This document shows positions 32,994 to 46,100 of a stretch of 64,000 nucleotides of DNA, piece after piece (within the stretch, counting starts at the first letter, position 1; every line of letters begins with the position of its first letter). Where the stretch lies: assembly GCA_964017145.1 (NCBI GenBank), contig OZ024848.1, forward strand, positions 1,810,501 through 1,874,500, given 5' to 3'. The position numbers and the translations under genes were made by a program. Source of the DNA: Agrocybe praecox (taxonomy: Eukaryota; Basidiomycota; Agaricomycetes; Agaricales; Agrocybaceae). The notes below the pieces were generated by a model. That model had not been told where the DNA came from, ran no database searches, and worked only from the letters and a program-made list of their open reading frames with translations.

Positions 32994-34088
32994 TTAGAGC
33001 CAGAACGCGGTGGGAACGTAGAAGAGCTTGCATTTCTCGAGATCGTAAAGTTTCGCTTCTACGATTTGTCTCTCGTTTACTGAGGACGAGCGGTTCTTTA
33101 TGATTTCTTTGAGGGATTGAATCTCCTGCTGCTCCTTTCCCCTGAATTTTTGGGTGTCTAAGAGAGTTACATTACCTTGAACTCAACGGTCTTGGGAGGA
33201 TAAAATGATCTGATCAGGACGCACTAGATGACATGGCGAGTAATTGGTTGAGATAGAGGTCGATTTTTTTTTTGCGAAAGAGATTCTGTGTCGCTGAAGT
33301 GAGGAAAATGAAATTGTTTAAGAGCTCCTCCCAGAGCCCGATATATTTGTTTTTTCTAGACATTATGTCATAGGTAACTCAAAGTCCCTCTATGTACATA
33401 TGTAATTGTCTGCAGAGGTTTTTCGACTCCACTGGGCCCGATTGCAAAAAGAACGAACAGTTACGGAGTGATTACTAGAAGAATAACTTGTGCTTATGAT
33501 TTCATGGTCTATTTTAAGCTTCCCCTCATGTGGGTCCAGGGCGCTAAACTTCGGTAAACTCTGTCGGGTAACCAGATGCCACCTTTTCGAGGTAAAAAAG
33601 GTTTTTTATTGAAGGTGAATGTTCGATGTGATTTTTAAAACTTTTTGCCTATACTTTTGTGGTGTTACTGTGGACGAATTACGGAATAGTTTTGGTAGTC
33701 ATACGATTAAAGAACATTCAAAACATATGATACATACACTAGGCAGAATGTGAGACGGCGAGGAAATTCGGTCAAAAATAAGGATATAAAGATGATGAAG
33801 CGCAGCCTTATTTGAGTTCTTGTATCGTAGTCTATACTTATACATGATACCAAAAAATACGAGGGGAATGCAGATGATTTGGACACAGTCCATCGATGAG
33901 TGAGGGACGAAATGAGCCTGAGGAGTGGAGACAAAGTCAAACAGACGAACCAAACCAGACACATAACTTAACAGATGAGGATGTAAGATCAAGAAATGAA
34001 GAGAAAGAAACGTAGTACAGAAGACACACCAACGCGTCAGCCCTTCTTGCCAGCAAGAAATTCCTATGCACAATCCTCCTCCGACCCC
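32994..34088. other. No gene seen
   Basis: Only short chance frames, including a 124-codon minus-strand frame ending at 33699 that is hydrophobic and T-rich. It may include the 3' flank of the minus-strand pseudogene that ends at 34089. Confidence 0.4.
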
Positions 34089-35945
34089 TTAACCCTCCGC
34101 TTCGCCTCCTTTGGTAGGCAATGAACCCAACAAGCCACCGCGCACCCGACTGCTCCTCCTCCTAGCATACTCGCTCTGCCTCGCTTTCCGCTTCGCGCTC
34201 ATCATCACGCTGTTTCCACTCGCCGTCGATGCCCCACTGCTCACTCTTCCCTTTATCAAATTCCCACCACCCCCATAGCTCGCGCGGGGTCGTGACGCTT
34301 TAGCACCCAGACTAGAACGTGTCTTGCCCGACGAAGAAGATGAAGAGCGAGGTCCCATGAGTGGTCTTGACCCAGAAGAGGAGGCACCAGATGCGTTGGC
34401 GGAAGCACCAGATGAGGTCCCAGCTGCTCGCTATGACGCCAGCAGAACGACGACTTTCGATCTTAAGATACGCGGTTTTCTCCCATTCAGCGACTTCACT
34501 CTTGCAGGGGCTGCCGTTGAAGTGGTCGCTGCGGGAACGCCTGCGGACATGTCCGGGGCTGGACCAGAAGGAGGAGGAGAGACCATATCGCCAGTCTTCT
34601 TCTTCACAGGCGTCGGTATGCCCGATCGATAGGGCAACACCAATGGCTTACTGAAAATCCCTCCTCCGTGTCTAAGCGGGGAAAATGTCGCTGGGCGTAG
34701 CACTGGATTTTCTGGAGGCAACAGAGGATCTTGCACTTGCCAGCGTGTTCTCCGTACCCATACTACCAGGAGGCGACGATATCTTGCTCGTAAGCTTCGT
34801 GCCAATCGAAGAGACATTGTCTGTGCTAGTTCTCGATTTAGCGGTGGTAGCATTACTTGAAGAAGCGACCGAGTTTATTCTGCTAGCTGCCGCTGTCCCA
34901 GTCGGTCTGAATGAAGGCATAGGAGAACGAGACCTCGAAGAGGTCGAAGCAGCAGTATTCCAGTATTGTGTGGTTTGACGAGCTTGTTACCAGTGCTTGG
35001 CTTACTACCACTAGCAACAGCCACGGTAAGTTTAGCAGTAGTAGGAGCGGCCTTCTTAGTGGGCAATGGGCATGAACGAAGGTGGTCCCATCTTGGTTGT
35101 AACCTCTTTAATAGGCGCCGGTTCAACTGTAGACCTGGTTTAGGAATGCTGGAGGAGCCAGCGCCAGCTGCAGCATTGACAGGTGGTTTCCCTCGTCCCC
35201 ATACGCTCCGTACTCGGTTCTCAGTGGCCGTAGACAAGAATCCGAATCGAGATGGCTTTGGGTTTGACTTTATTGGAAGAATGAGAATTACGTCAGCGGA
35301 TGAACACGAACAGACAGATGAAGAAAGCATTCACCCAAACTCTGCCTTGGTCTTCCCATGCTCGTCCTCCCATTTACATCGCTCTTCCTTCCAGTCAAAG
35401 CACTCCCTCCATGAATAGCACGACTCCCTCAGGGTTCATTTTTACGCGTTCCCACCGCGTTCAGCAGCTTCAGCTTCAGCCTCATCCTCCTCGGCCGCGT
35501 CGTCGCTCTCATATCCAAAGTCAAAGGCCTCTGGCAAAGCAGGAACAGGAGCGGCCTTGAGTTTAACCCTAAGCTTCACTGGTCCGGCACTAACAGCACC
35601 ACCGCTGACTACCCTCGCGCCCGTCGCGCCGACTTTCCTAGGGGCAACGCTCGACCTCCTCGACTTAATCTCAATCGCTCTCGACCCTCTCTTCTTGCCC
35701 AACACGACCCTCTCTTCATCTCCTTGAGGAGTCCCACCTCTCGAACTGGTGTTCGAATTCGACTCTGCAGCAGCGAGCATCCTCTCCCTCCTCTTCGCGA
35801 CCGAATCGATTCCCTCCATCTTATTAAACACCGCCGCGTGCATCTTGTCAAACTTGTTCCTGATCTCGAAGTTCCCTGCTGCCGCTGCACTCTTCCTTGC
35901 AGACCCGGGCAATGGCTTGATTTCTCGCGGTTTATATTTCCACAT
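34089..35945 (-). pseudogene. Decayed Ser/Ala/Lys-rich protein gene, unrecognised
   Basis: Minus strand. The best part is 35945-35442, containing FDKMHAAVFNKMEGIDSVAK followed by RRERMLAAAESN and an acidic end (YESDDAAEEDEAEAE). It is followed by an intron-like stretch and a piece with SNPKPSRFGFLSTATENRV (near 35270), then Ser/Thr-rich pieces in shifting frames. The last piece, 34358-34089, has MSAKRKARQSEYARRRSSR before the stop. Long basic, Ser-rich disordered protein; frame changes show decay. I do not recognise a named family. Its 5' end is cut by the F-box fragment at 35953. Confidence 0.55.
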
Positions 35946-35952
35946 CCAGGAT

Positions 35953-36875
35953 GCTGGCGGGTCAGCGCACTTCCCACAGCCGTTTGCTCTTCTTGTGAGT
36001 GCGTTGCCGAATCTGCAGAGCTTCGGTGTGACCCTGCCGTTCCCGCAGCTTCTTAGGGAGTTGACGCTGACGGGCCTGTACCACATGGCGAGCGCGTTCC
36101 CTCCAACATACGCACTCCTGCAGGAGCTCAGATGGCTGGAGGGCCTGATCATCTGGATAGACCTCTCGTTCGGACGCGGGAGCTTGGGGCTTGGAGAGGC
36201 GAGTGTTGCTGCAGGCATGGCCATCGACGGTGGTAGTTCTGCTGCCAATGCCACTGGACGCGCAGATGGGTACGACGATGTGCACATGCTGGAGAATCTT
36301 GTGCTTTGCAGGCCCGGGCTGAAGCACCTCGAGGTTTCCCGCTTTACCAGCCTGCCGACATTCGCTATCGTGAGTGGTTTAAACATAATTTCATATGTAT
36401 GTTTTTATTGACGTCATTTTATATCCCTATACAGAGAGATTTTTCCACCGTTATACAGGCTGCCGGACCTTTTTTATGTTCGCTTCGGTTGACGAAGGTG
36501 TACAAGTCCAATGAGGAGGATATGACGAGGACTGCTGAGAGGCTGGCTCATGCGAATCCGTGGCTGAGGAAGTTCACGTTGAGGTCGACGCATGATAGTT
36601 GGCTGTCGCCAGGTGGAGGGAGGGTTAAGTGTTTGGAGGTTTATGAAGTGTTGGATGCACCCAGTCCCACTTACTCTAGTGGCGAGGAAGATGGAGCACC
36701 ATTGCCAGCGACAAATTCAACGCTCCTCGTGAGCGAGTGGGGACAAAGGCACATCACTGGCGAGGAATATGCGAGACATCTTGTTCATCTCAGAAATCGG
36801 ATGGATGGCGGGAGGAGGTGGAGGAGGTGCTAGTGAGAGTGCGACTACGTCTGGTTCAGGAACCACAGGTATATT
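35953..36875 (+). pseudogene. F-box/LRR gene fragment (LRR region)
   Basis: Matches the intact gene from GGSAHFPQ (about 1285) through intron 5 (splice sites retained) to about 2140, then jumps to the AGGGGG region (about 2420). Small in-frame deletions are present (for example near 36030, loss of the GPLKYVR part). The frame ends at 36831. No F-box and no C-terminus. Confidence 0.85.
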
Positions 36876-39779
36876 CTATGCCTTATGCGTGTTTGTCAAA
36901 AGGTCGACTCACCCGCCAATTCCATAGCTCTCTAGCCACCATCCTCTGAACATCGAAGACACTATTAGAATATGAGTTGCGATGGCAAGGTCGACCGACT
37001 CATTTTAACTTATCTTCTTCTCTGATACCTCATGGAACACACGACACGATTACAGCCATCACATTACGACTTATACCACCTACATCTTTGTCCATAAAGC
37101 ATTACATCACTATCTCGTCCTATCTTGTATTACGATCGGCATTTTCTCGCATTCTCGTTCTCTCGTTCTCTCTTTTTCTCTGGCACCGGTCGAGGGTATG
37201 ATAGTCATCATGCGTTACCCTCGATTATTTATTACTGTTTACACCTCGCTCTTCATCTGATCGTCGTGCCCCAGACGGCGAGTACTTTCAATGCGCGCTT
37301 CCTCACCCTTAGTCCTTCATTCCATTAACTATCGCCATTCTCACCCTCTGTCAGGTTACCTTCCGAGTATAATTACCTATTAGTTTGTAAACACCTTGTT
37401 GTATATGTACGCTCCCACCTACAATACACGTGTACAAGAGTAATCGTAGTGCTTCAAACCATTGCGAAATCGCTATTCGACTTGATGATATTGTGATTAA
37501 GGTAACCTAGTATTTTCCTAGAATATATTTTCTCATTTCGCGCACGAACGCGTTACGGCAAAATAATAATTGCATGACGGCACGCGACTGGACAAGCAAA
37601 TCAACATTCTCATTAATAATTGGCGAAAAAGCACAAATATTGGGTTTGCTAGCTAGCGAAATGCGTTCATACAACCCAAACTTGTATGTTTACTATGTAA
37701 CATTTCTACTCTTTCGGGTCGTATCTTCTTATTAGTCCTTTGCCTATGGCTTTAAGTTGTTTTCTTCTCTCTTTCCCCATTGCCCCTTCTGTTCGTCGTT
37801 TTTTCGTCGTTAATTTTTTGTTTTTATTTTGTTTTTATTTTCGATGTTTTGTTTTTCGGATCCTTCATCCTCTTCATTGGACCTTTATCATTCAAAGATA
37901 GTCATAGTCGGGGAGAAGACCGCACTGGCATCAGAGGGTCGGCATGCTCCCGGTGTGCGACACATTCAGAAGTGTCATGAGAGGATTAGCTTCCTAGTGC
38001 GTACAACTGCAACGACGCCGCGCGACCGGGCAGGACCACCGAAGCCTCTCAGAGGACATTTAACTCCAACGTGCGCTTTTAAACACCGCTGCTCCACGAC
38101 CTTGAGCCAAATGTCGGGTCTAGACCAGGCTTAGCGAATCCGATGACAACAAGGCTTTTGAAGAGGGATCGGTGCTGGACGCATCGCTGGAAGTGCTGTA
38201 CCGACTACATGAGTTTATATGTGAGAGATAAGAGGCCGCACTTACCATAGGTGTAGCGCCCAACGTACATACAGGGGAAAGAAGATGTAGTTGGGTAGAA
38301 GGTTTCTGAGGGAGGCGTCGGCCCATATGAACTTTCGAAGAGCAGGTATAGGGGACGTACCAGAGACCAACAACCCCACCATTAATAAAGGAAGAATGCC
38401 ATGGCGGGCATCGATAGAGGGTTATGGTATGCAGTTTGTCTGGAACCAAGGTGTCATCACGAGCACAACAAGAATGGTAAAGAGTTAACGTACGATGGAG
38501 GTCTCGCCAACCGAACACAACATGTGAGCGATGTCGCCAATCATGATGTGAAGGCGATGGTAGGGATATATACGCTGCAGAGGAGCGAGCGATAGTCATC
38601 AAGATGATAAGAGCATGGCGAGGTTAGGTATACAGCCAAAGCGCAGGGAGGGCATGTCGGAGGAGCAGACGATGGTGGTGGTTGGTAAGAAGGAGAGGTT
38701 CGAACGCAGGAAAGGCTTATATACTACGGGTGGCAAATTGTCCTTGTTTGTTCTTTATCGATCGCCATCCCGAGAAATCGTTCAGAAAACATACGGAGGG
38801 CCGGCGATTAATAGGCTAGAAATCGAACATGACGGGTGGAGGTGGACGCCGGATGCACACAGAACCGGAGAAACGTGGGTTGTCAATGACGAAGTGTGCG
38901 TTCCACAGAGCCGATGCGTGTGATTAGGCAACAAGACTGGATCGCCTGTGCTATCCAGGAGAGTCGAGAGGTGAATGGAGTGAAAATTTAACATCGTATT
39001 GGCCTTGTAATCCTAATTATATGCGTCATTTGGATCACAAAATACGCAGATGACGTCGTACCGACAAACCGAATGCTAGCTACCAACACGAGTAAGGTCA
39101 AGGCCGGGCAACGACAATGATTTTACGCACAGCGAGGCGAATATCAGCGATAAGAGCACCACTATCTTTGTTTGGAGGCATTCGAGCCACGGTCGTCTCC
39201 TGGTAACTGGGATGCGAGTCAATGTCGATCGTAAAAATGAGCCTCAATGATGGCGGCAAGACGTGGGACGCTGGAGATGAGGATAACAGTCCTACGAAGA
39301 TCTATCCAAGAAGTGGAGGTCCCAACAAGACACGTCGTCGCTCTGGAGTGAAAGAGGTGCACATCTTCATAAAATGCAGGGCAACCAAGATGGATCAAGT
39401 GTTCCGGACTGTCAAAGTTCCAGCGTGGTGTTGGGTAATTCTCGGAACGATATTCGCCATTAGAAATACTGCAAATCCTCTTTCACCAAGTCGTCGCGTA
39501 GCAAACATATTTTCATCTGCTGGAATTCGACACAAACGCCTCTCACGCTCTTTTAACACTGCCTATCAGCAAGTCAGTCCAAGGACCCTTGTTGATATAG
39601 ACGCAGCAATGCAGAACGATTTTGGCGAAGTAAGAGAGGAGCTTGTGGTATTCAGGTTCTTTGTGACGGAATGGTTCAACCTGTGGCATTTGCCTGCGAG
39701 CATTCCTTCGAATAGGTGCGTCACTGCGTCCTCGAAAAGCTTCCCAAGGAATGCGGTATGAGAGCATGAAGGTCTGACG
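36876..39779. other. Unassigned stretch
   Basis: 36876-38100 is pyrimidine-rich with chance frames. 38120-38640 read on the minus strand has several GT/AG-like junctions and pieces such as IMIGDIAHMLCSVGE that could be exons of a dead gene. 39222-39761 is a 179-codon plus-strand open frame (MSIVKMSLNDGGKTWDAG start region) without recognisable domain or confirmed counterpart. I do not call a gene here. Confidence 0.35.
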
Positions 39780-41361
39780 ATAGTCTGAGGCGGCGTTTGT
39801 AGGCGGCGAAATGTCCGATAACGTCTCCAACAGAGATTGCAGACACGGCGTGGCAGGAACAACCGAAGCCGTCGTCGCTGGAATCTGGACAGGAGGAACC
39901 GAGACATCCACTGGTGCTTGGGGTGATGCACTCGGAACCGCAGGCGCACGATAAGTCGTCGATGGTGGTGCTGGTGGTGTTGATGCTGCTGCAAAAAGAC
40001 AGGACGGTATACTCCCACTCAGCCGCCTCCTTCCTTCTTCCTTCAGCTTCGGATCCTATTCGACCTGGATGGTATGTCTGAACCCTCCATGGGCTTTCTT
40101 CTCCCTGTCGTCTTTCTCTGCAGGGGATTGACCGGGTGGTGAGAGGGTGTTAGAAGCCGCATTAGCATTGGGAGTGGAAGCAGCAGCACCGACACCGCAT
40201 GCGAACGGATTGTCTTCGCTCAGACCCAACGCAACAGGGCTGGCGAACTTATTCTGGCCAGGGCTTTCCTTATTCCGTGGTGTAGCTGGCTGATGTTATA
40301 TTACCAGCCGGCTTAGAAACGAGGGAAGGCGCAGGAAAAGTGAGGAGCGATACGAATGGGCCGCTGACGATGCCAGTAGCGAGTGACGGAGGCGAACTCT
40401 CGTAGAGGTATTTTTGTTGGGTCGAATAGCTTCGAGTGGGCGTGGGTACGGTGGTGGTGGTACCAATGGGCGGAACGACATTGGACGACGTCGACCTCTC
40501 GCTCATCGCCCGCGAACGATGGCTCCGTGCTCTACGATGTACGATTCCCTCTTCGGAGGATGTTACAGACACTCGGAGGATGTTACAGACACCCGAGACG
40601 ATTTGGGAGAAGAGTTGGGCTGCATCTTTTTCGCACAGGTATCGGTGCGCGATGATGTGATCGAATTGTTCGCCTCCAGAGGCGTGTTCCAGGAGTATAC
40701 TGATGTATTTGTCAGGTTCGATGATGTCGTATAGTCTGACAATTTGAGCGTCTACAAGTGGAGAAGGAAGATCAGTCAGTAAAATAATTTTGAAAAGAAA
40801 CATTGCATGTCGGTGCGTAAGAAAAAAGAACGAAAAGAAACGGCCGTTTGAAGGCAGAAAGTGAACGTATGCTGCGCCTCCTCTTCCACAAATGCTGGCG
40901 CCAACAAAGCGCGAGAACGGAGGTCCAGATAGGAAAAAAACAGAGCCCTTGGGCCAAAACACACCTTTAGAACCTCGTCCTAATGGTACGGTCAATATTA
41001 CCCCCCTAATCAATTTCACCGCGACCTCCTCTCCCCACTGACTATGCAGACTGAGCTTGACCTTTCCAAACTCGCCCACTCCCAGGAGCAAATACGGTCC
41101 AAACTTGGGAATGGTCCGGCGTGGATGGGCAGCCGCGTAAGCTAGGGCAGCGCGTACGCAAGTTGTTGTTGCGTTCGAGTTCCCGCCGGATTGATTCGAG
41201 TTGGGATGTGCGGTCGCTGGCCGGCTCTGTTGATAATCCCGCTGGTTCGTCCTCCTGCATCGCCGCCGCCGCCAGCTCATGAGTGTGAATGACTTGAGGA
41301 AAAATCTTGGGGTGCTGCAAGCGATGTGGGCCGGTAGGAGTGATAGAAATGAGCCAGACAC
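39780..41361 (-). pseudogene. KIN4-like protein kinase pseudogene, copy B
   Basis: Minus strand. Near 41130-41000 it encodes PKFGPYLLLGVGEFGKVKLS and EEVAVKLIRG. After an intron-like gap come RLYDIIEPDKYISILLEHAS, GGEQFDHIIAHRYL and DAAQLFSQIVSGV. The sequence then jumps into the disordered tail, skipping the catalytic loop and the rest of the C-lobe. The Gly-rich loop has lost the segment QTLGEG that copy A keeps, while copy A lost EFGKVKLS. The tail fragments continue to ~39800 with VPPVQIPATTASVVPATPC, also seen in copy C. Confidence 0.75.
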
Positions 41362-42470
41362 GGACTTCCAAGGCGCTCGAAAGTTGCATGTGTCCCAACA
41401 ACTCTTTCATCCCGGTCCCTGCGCCCTATCCTTCGTCTTGCAGAAATAGCACTGTATCATTCTGTACCACTTTCAAGTCCTTGTTTCATTAATATCCTCC
41501 ATTTTCTTTATGGGTTTCGTGTGCGTCCTCCGATGCTTTCATAACTCTTCTGTGATGACTCGCCCATTCAGCAAATTGACGCGTAGGATTCAAATCGAAG
41601 AAAAGAGTCGACTCAGTCGAGGATAAAGAATGAAAGACAAAGTTATGGTTATGGTCGGTACGTGATGTCGGGTTAGGGTTCGGATCAAAATCTGCATCTT
41701 TCCGTTAGATCATTCTGTCTCGTTCAACGTCGTATGAATCCTATTCGTCGCTGTTTCGTATGTTCTCCTCGTTTCCGTAAACGTTCGCCCCGCTATAAAC
41801 GTGTTACGGTTTCTGGTCAATGGTATCTTGAACGTTCTCTGTTCACCGTCCCTTCCGCTAAGTTTGTTCTGTCTACCGCCCTTTCTTTCCGCTTCGTTAT
41901 TGTTCTTTCGAGTCTTCCAATCTCCCTTTACTTCTGTTTCTGGTCAATGGCTTCTTAAATGCATGTCGTTAGTCGGCTTCGTTCTTTTCTGCTGTTGCGC
42001 TCATGGTATAGCAATCTGTCTTTATGACTCCTCCTTCAACCACTTCTTTCTCATTTGTCTCTTATACAGCCGCATCCACATCCCCATCAATAATTTTCCT
42101 CCCCAGAGCGTCTCTTTTTCAAGTTACTTTTCATCAAAATGTTACATAGAATCTGTGGTCCAGTGGACATATCACCTGACACGTACCTGGTCGCTGTTGT
42201 GCAGCTTTTCTATTGATCATTGGCCCTCCGACACGTCTCCTTCGCGGTTGCCTCTTACATCCATTCTGCCATCCTCGCTTTATTGCTTACGTTTGTGCTC
42301 CCATCTTTCTTTATGCTTCCTCCGCCCTCTACCATGCTCTTCGTTCCGTTACTTTATTTTCCTCTCTCTCTCGCTCAGTCCCTTCCCATTTGATTCAATT
42401 TGTTCGGTCTATTCCCCTCTTCTCCATGTTTTCTGTTTAGGCTATCCTCTATCTCTCATTGTTCTTCCTC
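41362..42470. other. Divergent spacer between kinase copy B and the F-box remnant
   Basis: T/C-rich. Partly alignable with 12262-12447, where the same two remnants are closer (for example the stretch GGGTTAGGGTTCGGATCAAA at 12340 and 41672). A 225-codon hydrophobic frame (41801-42478) is a by-product of pyrimidine-rich DNA. Probably the old bidirectional promoter region of kinase and F-box genes. Confidence 0.45.
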
Positions 42471-42656
42471 TTCGTTGACGCGCCACGAAAGTACCTCGTC
42501 TCATGGAAGGGTTACTTCTGCCTCCTCCGAGATGACTTCGGTGTCCTCTCATTCACATTCTTCGCAGTTGCCTTCACCACCACAATTACAATCGCATCAG
42601 TATTTGCGTTCCCGTCAAAGCCTGGAGTCTGCACCTCGGGATATTTATAATGCCTT
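42471..42656 (+). pseudogene. F-box/LRR gene, C-terminal remnant (block 3)
   Basis: Matches about 3018-3198 of the intact gene (TSSHGRVTSASSEMTSVSSH and SLESAPRDI). It then jumps into what is 3' flank in block 1, so the last ~40 codons and the stop are deleted. Confidence 0.8.
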
Positions 42657-43194
42657 CATTCCTCACATTTCCATTTCTTCGACTCTCACGACATATCCAT
42701 CCACTACAATACATTATCATATGAGACGCCATCATCCATCCCGAAGATACGTACATACTTCATCTTTTATGTCCCGACTCCCTTCCACTCCTAGTATCGT
42801 ACCTATATATCACTTCACTGTACATCAGCAGGCTACACCTAGCTTTTTCTTCCCCTTCTACGAGTGGAGATATTGTATATTATCTATATTAGTTAGTTTT
42901 GTTTATACATGAAGTCAATGAAAATGATTACAAACTTGGAGGGTAGCTATGCTCCAATATCTGTTTTAACTTTTCATAGTCCGATTGAATCCCGATTGAT
43001 ATAGATAGGCTACCCGGGATAGGTTGCGCAATAACGAACTTAACGATCCCACTAATCACTGCGCCGACACTTTAATTCTTTTATACAACCAGAGACACGT
43101 GTCACGAATGTTATTCTTAAGTGTGCGAATATCACGATGAAGACTCTGCATCGCCTGTGGCAGTGGCAAAGGCAGTGGTTCAGCCCAATCTTCA

Positions 43195-46100
43195 ATGTCC
43201 TCGTCTCGAGCACCGTCGAAACTCAAATGGGTGAAGAGGTTATTCCATCGAGGCTCTGCCGCCAATCCTACGAGCTCAATTCATGGTCCTGAACCAGCTG
43301 TGTCCGCCAATCCTACGAGCTCAATTCATGGTCCTGAACCAGCTGTGTCCGCCAATCCTACGAGCTCAATCCATGTCCCTGAACCAGCCGTGTCCGCCAA
43401 TCCTACGAGCTCAATCCATGTCCCTGAACCAGCCGTGTCCGCCAATCCTACGAGCTCAATTCACGGCCCTGAACCAGCTGTGTCTAATGAACACTTGAAC
43501 GCTTCCCAACCGTCAACTCAGGCGAAAGTACAGGAAACCTTGCAGATATCCGGAAGATTCGCATTGTCGGTCTTGCCCAAAGTAGCAGGATGCATTGAAA
43601 ATAATCCAGCAAAGATGGCCTTCAGTATATTGAAAGCCATCATGGAAGTACGGAAAGTATGTTATGTTTTGGTAAAATACTAACTTATCCCTTAACTAAC
43701 GATAACACTCTTCCTGGCAGGATATCAAAGATAACGAAGATGAACTGCAAAGGATTCTCGAAGAGACATTGAATTTGCTCAGTACTGTATTCGCGAAAAT
43801 GGAGGTGTCATCTAATCCACAGAGTGTTGTCAATCAAACAATTGAACAGTACAAGAGGTGTGCAATCTTTAAGCAACGGAATACTTTCCTTTATCTGATC
43901 GACATCCAGAGAAATCGGCGGGGAATTAGACAGAATAAAGACTCTCAACGACAGCCTCCACTCGACCGTATTCCATCAATTTGACTATGAAAACTACAAG
44001 GGTCAGCTAAAGGATATTTCGCGAAAAATTCAAGGGGCGACAAGTAGGTTTAATGTGTGTATCTTTATCTTCGTTCCAATTGCCGCTTGCTCAATGTGTC
44101 ACAGACTGCTATGGCTGGTACTACTGGGATAATGGTGGACAAAATACACGACATCAATCGAGTAAGTATATGGTCGTCCCTAAAAAGGTGTCTTATCAAT
44201 GACTAGGACTTTTCAGGATAAAGAGCTACGCAGTGACTTACAGCCTTCCGAGATGGCTGACTATCTATATATCCACGATGGGGAAGGTGCATTGAGGCGT
44301 GAAGTTTGCTCCGAGGGAACACGAGTCATTATCCTGAATGAAATATCGAATTGGGTCAACGATTCCTCCGAAGGCAGTCCGCCTGTCTTCTGGTTGACCG
44401 GTCAAGCAGGCTCAGGCAAAACAACTATTGCTTATACCATCACGAAAAAGTTTGCGGAAGCACAGCCGACCTCTCTAGGAGCCAATTTTCTTTGCTCCCG
44501 ACAATTTCAAGAAACGCGAAATCTCCAACGCATAGTTCCTACTATCGTCTTTCAGCTGGCCCAAAATTGCACGGTGTTCGGGGACACTTTACAAGCAATG
44601 AAAACGACCGGGGCTGTACACTCTCACACTGTTGACCAACAAATTGAGAAGTTTCTCTTTCAACCCTGGAAGGAACGCGAAAGTCAGCATGGCCTACCAG
44701 TATACCTTGTAGTCATCGATGCCCTAGATGAGGTTGAGGATACCAAAGGATCTTCGTTTCTGAAAGAACTTCTCAAGTCGATTCGGGCAAACAAGATCAC
44801 AGGCCTGAAGTTTCTGGTTACCAGTAGACCAAATCCTGATATCGTGGATCTGTGCAAAACCTTTCCGCCAGGTGCTGTTTGTCAGCTTCAAAATGTCCCA
44901 ATCGAAGACACAAAGCGCGACATCAAGACATACCTAGATATTAAACTAGAAACACTCAGCGGAACACCGGAAATGGAGAAATTGAACGAACATGCTGCGG
45001 GCCTTTTCATCTATGCTGCCACAGTGGTGAAGATTCTGACGGGGCGTAAGCTGGCTCGCAGTGAGCAGCTCAAGCGGCTCGGCTCTCTCCTCTCTTCCAA
45101 TTCATCTGGATTTGACTTGATCGACCAATTATACCAGCAGATCATGCGCGACGCATTTTCAAACCTAGACGACGATCCCGAACTTCTCTCAGCTCGTCTG
45201 AGCATCCTCTACACATTTCTCTGCTCCGTCGAACGAATATCTTCCTCTGTCGCCGCCAGCCTGCTGAACACTGATATTGAAGTTGCACAAATTGTTCTTG
45301 ACAACCTCCATGCCGTTCTTTACGTGCGAGACGATCGGGTTTATTGGTATCACACTTCCTTTCCCGACTTCATTTTCAATCGTACACGCTCAAACTTTCA
45401 CGTGGATGACAAGCATTTCGCGTTCTCGTGTGACCCAGCAACTCAACATGGCATTTTGTCCCGTGCCTGTTTCCGCATCATGCAATCTGAGGAAATTGGA
45501 TTGCGATTCAACATGGCGGATATAAAATCGTCATACTTGCTGGACTCTGAACACGCTGAAGAATTGCATTTGAACGTTGAGAAGAATATAACTCCTACAC
45601 TCAGATATTCATGTATTCATTGGGCAGATCATTTGTCCTTCTCTGCGGACGCAGAACACGAACATATCTGCGAAGTGCTTTCTGATTTTCTTCGAATTCG
45701 TGTTTTGTTCTGGATCGAAGTCATGAACCTACTTGGAAAGAGCGGCGACTGTTCCTATTTGTTGCAAAATGCGAAGCGCTGTGTATCAAAGGTACCGATG
45801 TTTCTTTTTCATACATCTTCAGATGATGATTTGTTTTTAGATGAACAACAGTGCAGCACTTGCAAAAGATCTTCAAGAAGTCACCGATTTTGCCATCCAT
45901 TTTATTGGCTGCCCCGCAGCCGAATCAACGCCACACTTGTATATTTCATCATTGGCAACATGGCAATCCACTTCGTCTCTATCAAAGTCATGGAAGGATG
46001 CATTTTTGGGTATTCCTACGTATAAAAATACGAAAGGGATCATTGACTTGCCTTTAATAACAAAGCAAATTGGATATGTCGAGTCTATTGCATTCTCCAT

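Noticed and set aside
35442..36386. 314-codon minus-strand open frame
   Set aside because: Its first half is antisense to the F-box fragment (35953-36875) and its second half is the decayed Ser-rich gene. The join is a chance read-through.
38120..38640. Possible multi-exon minus-strand gene
   Set aside because: Several GT/AG pairs exist, but no combination gave a continuous protein with a recognisable motif.
41801..42478. 225-codon hydrophobic plus-strand frame resembling a membrane protein
   Set aside because: Comes from T/C-rich spacer DNA; not conserved in the equivalent spacer at 12.3 kb.
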